Positions 1-5,698 of a stretch of DNA of 5,698 nucleotides are shown in pieces. The notes beneath the pieces were generated by a model, which saw nothing but the letters and a program-made list of their open reading frames with translations, was not told where the DNA came from and did not search any database. The stretch is taken from assembly GCA_020851885.1 (NCBI GenBank), contig JADZBW010000144.1:1-5698 (forward strand), read 5' to 3'. A program made the position numbers and the translations under genes. Source of the DNA: Fimbriimonadaceae bacterium (lineage in GTDB: Bacteria; Armatimonadota; Fimbriimonadia; Fimbriimonadales; Fimbriimonadaceae). How positions within the stretch are numbered: the first letter of the stretch is position 1; every line of letters starts with the position of its first letter.

Positions 1-2235
1 GGCGCAGCCGGCGGGATTCCGTGAGATCCCTTGAGGCTGGACGCCAAGGCCACCTTGAGGCCGCAAGGTTGTGAGAATGGCGGTGCCGCCATCGCCTCTT
101 GCGCGAACGAGAATAGGCGCTTCCACATAAGTCCTTACGTCGACACGATTCACAATCGTCTCGATCTGATAGTGGGGAGGCAGGTTTTCCGCAAGAGAGG
201 GCCAATCGAGGACCCTATCCCCGGAGACGGCGAGAAGACGTTCCCATTGGCTGGCAAAGGGTGCGGCAGCCTGAAACTCATAGCCCGACTCTCGCCAAAA
301 TGGCGCGGCTTTCGTGCCGGGACCGTCGAGAATCGCAATGGCGTTCTTGCCTTCTGACAATGCTTCGGCAAGACCATCGACGTGTCCAACAAGAATGCGA
401 TTTGGTCCCTCGCCAAATCCCTTGCCCCCGAAATCCTGTCGAGAGTCGTCCAGTTCCCAATCGACCAGGCTGTCTGGATCGAGTGGCGATTCCACGTGGA
501 AGCTCCATCGGTTGTTCGTTCCCCCGAATTCGACATCCAAGAAGTAGGCGCCGGGCTCCTCGATTTCGATCGAGATTTGGCCGACCTCGGTCGAGGTCAG
601 TGGCTCGATTTCAAGCTGCGACAAGGCCCCCCGAGCGATGAGATCTCCTCGATCGCTGGTCACGCGCCATAGCAACCCACCTTCCATACCAGCCTGCGAG
701 TGGCCGCCGATTCGGAAGAAGACCTGTCCGCGAAAGTGGTTGTAGGGATCCAGCCAACCGGGCCGATTACCACCATCGACCCACGGCGGGCGGCGGGTTG
801 GGATTAAGAAAAGGGCGTCCGAACCGTTCCAAGATCGGCACTCATCGGCGGCGTAACGCGCCTGTCCCCAATCGTCGAACATCCCGGCCGTCGAGATAGG
901 CGTATCTCTCCATCCAGTGATCACATATCCTGCGATGGGGTCTCTCGCCCGCACGGCCTCGTGGACGAATTTGCGCATAAACAGGGCTTTTTCGCGCGTC
1001 GACTCCATCAGCTTCTCGTGACGGTCGAACTCCTCGCCAAGGGCCATCGGGTTCACTTGAAGGAAGTTCGGCAAGTCGTGTTGCCACCGAACACCCGCGT
1101 CGTTCAGCTCGGGCATGTTGCTCGCCCAAAACGGCATCTCTTGATGAATTCGAGTCAGGTCCCGATGGACATCGGCATCATTGAACTCTCCCAGCAAAAC
1201 GGGCATTGGGGTACGCGCTCCCGGCAACAGGGAGTCGAGAACCACAGGATAGAACGGAGTGTCGCAATAGGGATGGTAGTCGTAGAGGTCGCCGAATTCT
1301 CGAAGGTCGCCTCCATACATTTCCGCCCCGCCTGAGTTATCCTTGACCAAAGGACACCCGGTCAGATTCTTGACGAGCTGAACCAAGTGAGCCCGATATT
1401 CTGGTGGCGTTGCGTGGCTCAACTCACAGCCGACCGTCCACACGATGATGTTGTCATGGTGCGCATACTGCCGGACGATCCGTTCGATTTCCGATGCGAT
1501 CACCTCGAGTTTTCGGGGATCGGATGAGGGATCCCACAGAGGCAGTTCCAGCCATGCCTCCATCCCCTCTTCGGCAAGAATTCGCAGGTAGCGCTCTGGC
1601 GGAACCCACAGGCAGAACTTGACCAGATTGAATCCGAGTTCCTTTGCCGCTTGGACTTCGGCCCGAATCACATCTTCGGGAGGGTTGGGGTGTCCGGTCT
1701 CCGGATACCAGCCCCAATGGAGCAAGCCGCGAATGTAGAAAGGCTCTCCATCGACGTAGATTCGGGAGTCCATTACGGCAACGCGAGACCCTAGTCCGGC
1801 CGCCTCTGCCTCGTCGTGCTGGAATCGCTTGTCGAGCAGTCGCACCTCGCCCCAAATACCGCCGAAAGTGTGAAAGACGTAGGGTAAAAACCCGCTTGCG
1901 ACGTCCTTTACGGGGAAACGCTCCCCCCCATTCTTCGTGACGACGACCTTTACCTCCACGACTCGCCCGCTCCACGGGTTCAGATCGACTTCGAAGGCGT
2001 CCCATATCCCGCGATGCGTCAGCGCCTCATTGCCATCGATTGAGACAACCGCTTCATAGCTGACCGCCTGGAATCGAAGCCATCCTCCGGCTCGGGGGAC
2101 CCTAACCTGAGTCGTGTAGGTCACGGGTCCCTCAGATCGGATGTCCAATTCTTGGCCCCAGGCATGAGGAATCTGGATCTCCACGCTTTCCCCGTTCCCG
2201 TAATCCACCTGCCACTTGGAAATCAACTCGCCCAT
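1..2235 (-). CDS. Glycoside hydrolase family 2-type enzyme (beta-glycosidase), 3' end beyond the window
   Basis: The frame is open for 745 codons from ATG 2235 to the left edge with no stop. The start is well fixed: an in-frame TAA lies at 2256-2254 and no other ATG, GTG or TTG lies between. Residues 1-135 match the GH2 sugar-binding jelly roll (Y40, FQAVSYEAVVSIDG around 55-68, GGIWG at 125-129). A TIM barrel begins near 158 (IYVDGEPFYIRG, to G170). The likely acid/base is E271 in WTVGCELS and the likely nucleophile is E350 in VLLGEFND, 79 residues apart, close to the 76 in LacZ. The barrel closes with GYVITGW and AGMFDDWG. Residues 486-584 look like a beta-sandwich, and 585-745 like a Rossmann or glutamine-amidotransferase-like domain (AIAILDGPG at 632-640, then TTLRPQGGLG and RNPAG). 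There is no signal peptide, so it is probably cytoplasmic. The Ig-like middle domain is absent and Cys precedes E271. The family assignment is firm; the substrate (galactoside, glucuronide, mannoside or other) cannot be read from the sequence. Confidence 0.88.
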   Translation of the reverse strand, partial: MGELISKWQVDYGNGESVEIQIPHAWGQELDIRSEGPVTYTTQVRVPRAGGWLRFQAVSYEAVVSIDGNEALTHRGIWDAFEVDLNPWSGRVVEVKVVVTKNGGERFPVKDVASGFLPYVFHTFGGIWGEVRLLDKRFQHDEAEAAGLGSRVAVMDSRIYVDGEPFYIRGLLHWGWYPETGHPNPPEDVIRAEVQAAKELGFNLVKFCLWVPPERYLRILAEEGMEAWLELPLWDPSSDPRKLEVIASEIERIVRQYAHHDNIIVWTVGCELSHATPPEYRAHLVQLVKNLTGCPLVKDNSGGAEMYGGDLREFGDLYDYHPYCDTPFYPVVLDSLLPGARTPMPVLLGEFNDADVHRDLTRIHQEMPFWASNMPELNDAGVRWQHDLPNFLQVNPMALGEEFDRHEKLMESTREKALFMRKFVHEAVRARDPIAGYVITGWRDTPISTAGMFDDWGQARYAADECRSWNGSDALFLIPTRRPPWVDGGNRPGWLDPYNHFRGQVFFRIGGHSQAGMEGGLLWRVTSDRGDLIARGALSQLEIEPLTSTEVGQISIEIEEPGAYFLDVEFGGTNNRWSFHVESPLDPDSLVDWELDDSRQDFGGKGFGEGPNRILVGHVDGLAEALSEGKNAIAILDGPGTKAAPFWRESGYEFQAAAPFASQWERLLAVSGDRVLDWPSLAENLPPHYQIETIVNRVDVRTYVEAPILVRARGDGGTAILTTLRPQGGLGVQPQGISRNPAGCA

Positions 2236-2250
2236 TGCGGCAATTCTCGC

Positions 2251-2256
2251 ATATTA
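2251..2256 (-). promoter_or_regulatory. Possible -10 box of the GH2 gene
   Basis: The minus strand reads TAATAT, close to the sigma-70 consensus TATAAT. It ends 15 bases before the ATG at 2235, so transcription would start around 2244 and leave a leader of roughly 8-10 bases. No recognisable -35 lies 16-18 bases further upstream, where an imperfect palindrome sits instead. No good Shine-Dalgarno precedes the ATG, which fits a very short leader. The call rests on one short motif. Confidence 0.35.
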
Positions 2257-2267
2257 GGGGCACTTCT

Positions 2268-2280
2268 GCCGAACTTTGGC
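2268..2280. promoter_or_regulatory. Imperfect palindrome upstream of the GH2 gene, possible operator
   Basis: The 13-base sequence GCCGAACTTTGGC is palindromic around the C at 2274 except for one mismatched pair. It lies where the -35 box of the GH2 promoter would be expected, so a bound regulator could control that gene. A site this short can arise by chance, and no regulator gene is in the window. Confidence 0.2.
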
Positions 2281-2305
2281 CGTAGCGGTGGAGTAATCAA
2301 AACAA

Positions 2306-2319
2306 TCGGCAGTAGCCGA
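2306..2319. repeat. Perfect inverted repeat in the divergent intergenic region
   Basis: TCGGC (2306-2310) and GCCGA (2315-2319) are exact inverted copies separated by AGTA. The repeat is about 70 bases upstream of the GH2 start and 45 bases upstream of the propeller start, so it could serve as an operator for either direction. As RNA it would make only a weak 5-bp hairpin, and no T-run follows, so a terminator is unlikely. Confidence 0.3.
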
Positions 2320-2354
2320 AACACACTCTATGCGTCACAATCGTAGCTGTTCAC

Positions 2355-2360
2355 GGAGGA
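2355..2360 (+). promoter_or_regulatory. Shine-Dalgarno of the WD40 propeller gene
   Basis: GGAGGA lies 4 bases before the ATG at 2365 and closely matches the anti-Shine-Dalgarno. It supports this ATG over the internal M10. It contrasts with the divergent GH2 gene, which has no comparable site. Confidence 0.85.
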
Positions 2361-2364
2361 ACAA

Positions 2365-3375
2365 ATGACCGGATTGCTCGTCTTCGCCTCGATGGCCGTA
2401 TTGCAGGGCCCTGCCACGGGTCTCGCCAAACCGGTGGTCGCACTCAAGATCGCTCGCGAACTGCAGGGGATCCGCGCATTGGCCTTCGCTCCATCGGCAA
2501 GCGGCTCCCAAGTGGCGGTGACGCTTGAGGACAAGTCCGTCCGTATCATCGATGCCAAGACGCAGCAGACGCTGCGAGTCTTCCAAGGCCATCCCCAGCC
2601 CGCCTATGCGATTGCCTGGAGCGATGATGGCTCATTCCTTGCCACCGGTGATGAATCCGCCCGAATCTTCATTTGGGACGCTCGGACCGGCAAGCAACTG
2701 AAGATGATCTATGGCGAGCATCAGCGCGGTATCCAGAAGCTCAGTTTCAACCATTCCCGCACCCTACTCATGAGCACCGGCAAGGACGATAAGATCTTGA
2801 TCTGGAGCATTCCCGGCGGCAAGAAAGTCGGGGAAGTGCTGGGCAAGGGAGCCAACCTCTATTCAGGATGCTTCAATCCGCTCACGGATTACTTCGTTTC
2901 CGCCACCCTCACCAACAGCGCTCGACTCTTCCGGCAAACCGGATCGGGACCGAAGATCCTCAACTTCTTTGGATCGGATCCTCAGGGCCAACTCGACGTG
3001 TGTTGGAATCACCAGGGAACCATGGTCCTCACCGGAGAGAAGAGTGGTAACGCGGTTCTTTTCGACGTCAAAGCACTCAAGAAATACGGCACATTGAGGG
3101 GACACATGGACTTTGTGACCTCCGTCGGTTTCGCCCCAAATGGGAAGGTGGCGGTCACCGCTTCGCCCGATCGGACCGTCCGCCTCTGGGACACGAAATC
3201 GCTTAGCCAAGTCGCTTTGCTTGAAAACCAGAGCGGGGTTGGTTCGCCGGTGACTTTCACGGCGGATGGCAAGTACTTGGTCACCGTCGGCGTCAGCGAC
3301 TACATGCAGATCTACTCGGTGACACCTCCGCTCATGGTCGCGGAAGTGGACAAGTCGGTCAAGAAAAAGAAGTAG
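2365..3375 (+). CDS. WD40-repeat beta-propeller protein, probably exported
   Basis: The 336-residue product consists almost wholly of WD40-type repeats, and I count seven, enough for one closed propeller. Approximate blade spans are 33-73, 74-116, 117-159, 160-202, 203-244, 245-286 and 287-324. The clearest are blade 2 (GH at 75-76, IFIWD at 101-105), blade 3 (ILIWS at 144-148) and blade 6 (GH at 246-247, VRLWD at 272-276); blades 4, 5 and 7 lack the WD pair. The N-terminus has a hydrophobic stretch at 4-13 and a possible cleavage site after TGLA at 21, suggesting export, though no basic residue precedes the hydrophobic part. The tail ends in four lysines. No enzymatic, kinase or protease domain is fused to it. 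Such propellers usually serve as protein-binding scaffolds; the partner is unknown. The next gene, nuoG, begins 100 bases downstream on the same strand, so read-through is possible. Confidence 0.9.
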   Translation: MTGLLVFASMAVLQGPATGLAKPVVALKIARELQGIRALAFAPSASGSQVAVTLEDKSVRIIDAKTQQTLRVFQGHPQPAYAIAWSDDGSFLATGDESARIFIWDARTGKQLKMIYGEHQRGIQKLSFNHSRTLLMSTGKDDKILIWSIPGGKKVGEVLGKGANLYSGCFNPLTDYFVSATLTNSARLFRQTGSGPKILNFFGSDPQGQLDVCWNHQGTMVLTGEKSGNAVLFDVKALKKYGTLRGHMDFVTSVGFAPNGKVAVTASPDRTVRLWDTKSLSQVALLENQSGVGSPVTFTADGKYLVTVGVSDYMQIYSVTPPLMVAEVDKSVKKKK

Positions 3376-3414
3376 GCGCTCCTGCCTTTCGAGCGTCACG
3401 CGGGGTTCGGCTGA

Positions 3415-3423
3415 TGGTAGACT
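3415..3423 (+). promoter_or_regulatory. Possible extended -10 promoter element for nuoG
   Basis: TGGTAGACT carries the TG of an extended -10 followed by TAGACT, which matches four of six consensus positions. Position 3395-3400, where a -35 would fall, shows no good match. Transcription would start near 3430, just ahead of the leader hairpin. If real, nuoG has its own promoter rather than depending on the propeller gene. Confidence 0.28.
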
Positions 3424-3433
3424 CCGGGCCGAA

Positions 3434-3453
3434 TTCCGCAGTTTTCTGCGGGA
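3434..3453 (+). other. Short perfect hairpin in the nuoG leader
   Basis: CCGCAG (3436-3441) and CTGCGG (3446-3451) pair perfectly around a TTTT loop. A T-G wobble and a T-A pair can extend the stem outward. No T-run follows (the next bases are CCTTCCACG), so it is not a standard intrinsic terminator for the upstream gene. It ends 11 bases before the nuoG Shine-Dalgarno and does not cover it. It may stabilise the 5' end of the nuoG message or limit read-through. Confidence 0.4.
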
Positions 3454-3464
3454 CCTTCCACGTT

Positions 3465-3469
3465 AAGGA
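3465..3469 (+). promoter_or_regulatory. Shine-Dalgarno of nuoG
   Basis: AAGGA lies 6 bases before the ATG at 3476, a normal spacing. A second AAGGA at 3471-3475 touches the start codon and is too close to function. The first copy supports the chosen start. Confidence 0.75.
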
Positions 3470-3475
3470 CAAGGA

Positions 3476-5578
3476 ATGGCAGCGGCAGTTCAAACCGACA
3501 CAGTCAACATCACTATCAACGACGTCGAGATCGCAGTGCCGAAAGGCGAACTGATCGTCGAGTCAGTCAAGCGGCTTGGATTGGAGATTCCGATCTTTTG
3601 CTATCACCCCAGGATGAAACCTGTCGGGATGTGCCGTATGTGCCTCGTCGAGGTTGGCTTCAAGCAGCCCGACGGCACCGTTCGAAAGATGCCGAAGCCG
3701 CAGGCTGCCTGCACCCTGCCGGCAAGCGAAGGGATGGCGGTCTTTACGGATAGCGAGATGGTTCATCGCGACCGAAAGGGTGTCTTGGAGTTCCTCCTTG
3801 TGAATCACCCGCTCGACTGCCCGATATGCGATCGTGGTGGCGAGTGCCCGCTCCAAAACAACACGCTTTTCTATGGTCCTTCGACCACCCGGTTCTTGGA
3901 GATGAAGCGCCACGCGCTGAAGGCCTTTCCGCTCAGCCAATTCATCACCCTCGATCTTGAGCGATGCATTCAGTGCGGGCGCTGCGTTCGCTTTACCGAA
4001 GAGATTTCAGGCGATGCGCAGCTTGCCTTCCGATTCCGGGGCGCGAACATGCAGCCGAGCACCTTTGAACTTCGCGATTTTGACTCCAAGTTCTCCGGCA
4101 ACGTGATCGAGATTTGCCCGGTAGGCGCCTTAACGTCGACCACGTATCGATTCCGAGCCCGACCGTGGGACCTCGAGACCAAGCCCGCAATCTGCACGCT
4201 GTGCTCCAACGGCTGCAACGTGTGGTTTGATTACCGCGTCGGCAAGATGGTCCGCATCAATGGCCGCACCAACGAGGCCGTGAACGAAGAGTGGACATGC
4301 GACAAGGGCAAGTTTGGGCACGACTTCTACAATGACTCCAACCGACTCACCGTCCCGATGACCCGCCAAGACGATCAGCTGGTTGCCTGTGATTGGGCGA
4401 AGGCTTACTCGGAGGTGATCAAGAATTTTGCCAACGGGGGCGACGCGGTTGCGATGATCGGCGGCGCGGAAAACGCCAATGAAGACCTCTTCATGGCCAA
4501 GAAGCTCATGGTCGATGTCTTTGGATCGAAGAACGTCGACCATCGATTCGAAAGGCACCTGCTTAGTCAGGCTGATTCTTTGGAATCGGTGCTTGGCCAG
4601 AAGTCGGTCCAATCGACGATCGCCCAGCTAGAAGACGCGCCGTCGATCCTCGTCTTTGGAACCGCCCTTGCCGATGAACTCCCAATCGTCTTCCTCCGAG
4701 TTCGCAAAGCTTGGTTCAATAATGCGGCCAAGATCGTTGTGGCTCACCACGCCGAAACGGACGTGGATTCCTTCGCTCACCTTGTGCTGCGCTACAAGGA
4801 GGGCACAGGGGAGGCGGTCGCAAACTGCTTGCTGAATTTTCTTGCCCAAGCAGGAAAGGCCAGTGTTTCCGCCGCGAAGCTTGAGGCAATCAAGGCATTC
4901 ACCCCCGAGCACGCGGAGGCGATTTCAGGCGTGCCTGCGGATCGACTGAGAGAAGCCGCAGAAGTCATTGTTGGAGCGACCGTGGTGACATCGCGAGCAC
5001 TGTACAATGCCGCCGACGGCCAGAGTGTCGCGGAGACCCTTGCCGGCATGGCGACGGCAACGGGCGGGGCCTTCAATAATTACGGGCTTAAAGCCAACGA
5101 TTTTGGCGCGACCGTCTTGAACAAGACCGGCGGGAAGAACACTCAACAAATTTTGGAGGCGGCGGCAGACGGCTCGATCAGGTCGCTCTGGCTGTTGAAC
5201 GTCGATCCCTTTGCCGAGCACCATGACCGGGCGTTAGTGAAGAAAGCTCTCGAAAACGTCAGCTTCCTCGTCATTCAAGGGTGCACCGAGACCGAAGCGT
5301 TCCATTATGCGAGCGTCGTTTTGCCCCAGACAGCGCCCGCCGAGCAGGATGGCACCTATACGAACTGCGAAGGCCGCGTCCAACGCCTCCGCCCCGTCCT
5401 TCCACCGAAAGGTGAAGCGAAGGCAGGTTGGAAGCTGTTCAGCGAGATCATGGTTCGCCTCAAACCCGCAACTCCAATGTTCAACGCGGGAGAGGTGATG
5501 GCCGAAATCGCGAAAGTTCATCCTGAATTTGCCGTGGCAAATTACGCGAGCCTGCCCGACGAAGGCGCATTGATTTAG
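3476..5578 (+). CDS. nuoG: NADH-quinone oxidoreductase subunit G (complex I iron-sulfur subunit)
   Basis: The 700-residue protein is the large Fe-S subunit of the peripheral arm of respiratory complex I, which carries electrons from the NADH-oxidising module toward quinone. An N-terminal ferredoxin-like domain has C42, C53, C56 and C79 for the [2Fe-2S] cluster N1b. Next is H111 with C115, C118 and C124, the His-ligated [4Fe-4S] N3. C164, C167, C170 and C214 (followed by P) fit N4. C240, C243, C247 and C275 fit N7, a cluster found in some bacteria (for example Thermus and E. coli) and missing from mitochondria. Residues from about 280 form the molybdopterin-oxidoreductase-like domain, with the conserved DVVLP-type segment seen here as SVVLPQTAPAEQDGTYTN and EGRVQ at 632-636. 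It is shorter than Thermus Nqo3 (about 780) and E. coli NuoG (about 910), mostly from a smaller C-terminal half. No other nuo gene is adjacent. A formate dehydrogenase or hydrogenase subunit with the same N-terminus is the main alternative, but all features fit NuoG best. Confidence 0.95.
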   Translation: MAAAVQTDTVNITINDVEIAVPKGELIVESVKRLGLEIPIFCYHPRMKPVGMCRMCLVEVGFKQPDGTVRKMPKPQAACTLPASEGMAVFTDSEMVHRDRKGVLEFLLVNHPLDCPICDRGGECPLQNNTLFYGPSTTRFLEMKRHALKAFPLSQFITLDLERCIQCGRCVRFTEEISGDAQLAFRFRGANMQPSTFELRDFDSKFSGNVIEICPVGALTSTTYRFRARPWDLETKPAICTLCSNGCNVWFDYRVGKMVRINGRTNEAVNEEWTCDKGKFGHDFYNDSNRLTVPMTRQDDQLVACDWAKAYSEVIKNFANGGDAVAMIGGAENANEDLFMAKKLMVDVFGSKNVDHRFERHLLSQADSLESVLGQKSVQSTIAQLEDAPSILVFGTALADELPIVFLRVRKAWFNNAAKIVVAHHAETDVDSFAHLVLRYKEGTGEAVANCLLNFLAQAGKASVSAAKLEAIKAFTPEHAEAISGVPADRLREAAEVIVGATVVTSRALYNAADGQSVAETLAGMATATGGAFNNYGLKANDFGATVLNKTGGKNTQQILEAAADGSIRSLWLLNVDPFAEHHDRALVKKALENVSFLVIQGCTETEAFHYASVVLPQTAPAEQDGTYTNCEGRVQRLRPVLPPKGEAKAGWKLFSEIMVRLKPATPMFNAGEVMAEIAKVHPEFAVANYASLPDEGALI

Positions 5579-5587
5579 TCCGACCTT

Positions 5588-5632
5588 CAAACAGTGAGGG
5601 CTCCAAGCATGGTTTGGAGCCCTCGTTGTTTG
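5588..5632 (+). terminator. Strong intrinsic terminator after nuoG, possibly bidirectional
   Basis: GAGGGCTCCAA (5596-5606) pairs perfectly with TTGGAGCCCTC (5614-5624) around a 7-base loop. Outside it, two G-T wobble pairs (5594-5595 with 5625-5626) lead into a further 6 pairs, CAAACA (5588-5593) with TGTTTG (5627-5632), giving an unbroken 19-bp stem. The T-rich arm GTTGTTTG after the GC core acts as the T-tract, and the A-rich left arm would do the same for a transcript arriving from the right. It begins 10 bases after the nuoG stop, marking the end of that transcript. Confidence 0.88.
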
Positions 5633-5698
5633 AATATCCCGACAAGTACGCAAAGGCTTGCCGAGATTTACAAGGACTTCGAGAGCATAAAGGCCCAC

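Noticed and set aside
1454..2005. A 183-codon minus-strand open frame inside the GH2 gene
   Set aside because: It lies in another frame of the same strand as the GH2 coding sequence, its product is low-complexity and arginine-rich, and the GH2 frame shows clear family motifs across the same bases.
2223..2252. A ten-codon minus-strand frame (MRELPQWAS) overlapping the GH2 start, like a coupled leader peptide
   Set aside because: Its ATG overlaps the proposed -10 box TAATAT, so it would probably not be in the transcript, and it has no Shine-Dalgarno.
2863..3399. A 178-codon minus-strand open frame opposite the propeller gene
   Set aside because: It is antisense to clear WD40 repeats, has no ribosome binding site and shows no recognisable domain.
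3434..3453. The leader hairpin as an intrinsic terminator of the propeller gene
   Set aside because: The stem has only 6 perfect pairs and is not followed by a run of T.
5234..5698. A minus-strand open frame entering from the right edge across the terminator into nuoG
   Set aside because: It would read through the terminator hairpin and antisense to the conserved end of nuoG; the product resembles no known family.
5609..5698. Plus-strand frames open to the right edge, one from ATG 5609 (ending RLAEIYKDFESIKAH) and one from TTG 5626 (FEYPDKYAKACRDLQ)
   Set aside because: Both would start inside the terminator hairpin, the two overlap in different frames, and 70-90 bases are too few to choose. 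The 5609 frame has the more G/C-rich third positions, so a gene start here is not excluded.

Overview
The window holds three genes: a large glycoside hydrolase gene on the minus strand that runs off the left edge, and on the plus strand a small beta-propeller gene followed by a complete gene for the iron-sulfur subunit NuoG of respiratory complex I. Nothing suggests a phage, plasmid, insertion sequence or CRISPR array. The sequence looks like an ordinary chromosomal segment of a moderately GC-rich, respiring bacterium. A short Thermus-like NuoG, an exported WD40 protein and an unusual intracellular-looking GH2 enzyme together suggest a deep-branching lineage such as Armatimonadota (Fimbriimonadia). 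That placement is a guess from general impression, not from a search.

Layout. Bases 1-2235 (minus): 745 codons of a GH2-type enzyme with an intact N-terminus and its 3' end outside the window. Bases 2236-2364: a 129-base divergent intergenic region with a -10-like box close to the GH2 start, an imperfect palindrome behind it, a perfect 5+5 inverted repeat in the middle, and a strong Shine-Dalgarno for the plus-strand gene. Bases 2365-3375 (plus): a 336-residue seven-bladed WD40-type propeller with a probable signal peptide. Bases 3376-3475: a 100-base gap with a possible extended -10, a small perfect hairpin and the nuoG Shine-Dalgarno. Bases 3476-5578 (plus): NuoG, 700 residues, with ligands for all four iron-sulfur clusters. 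Bases 5588-5632: a very strong terminator hairpin. The last 66 bases hold no assignable gene.

How the genes relate. NuoG takes electrons from the NuoEF module and passes them along the peripheral arm of complex I, yet no other nuo gene is visible here. The GH2 enzyme would split a beta-linked sugar from an unidentified substrate. The propeller gene has no evident functional tie to either neighbour beyond lying just upstream of nuoG. The most unusual item is the GH2 protein: it lacks the usual middle Ig-like domain, has Cys where the family normally has Asn before the acid/base Glu, and carries a long non-standard C-terminal extension. No clearly new multi-gene system is visible.
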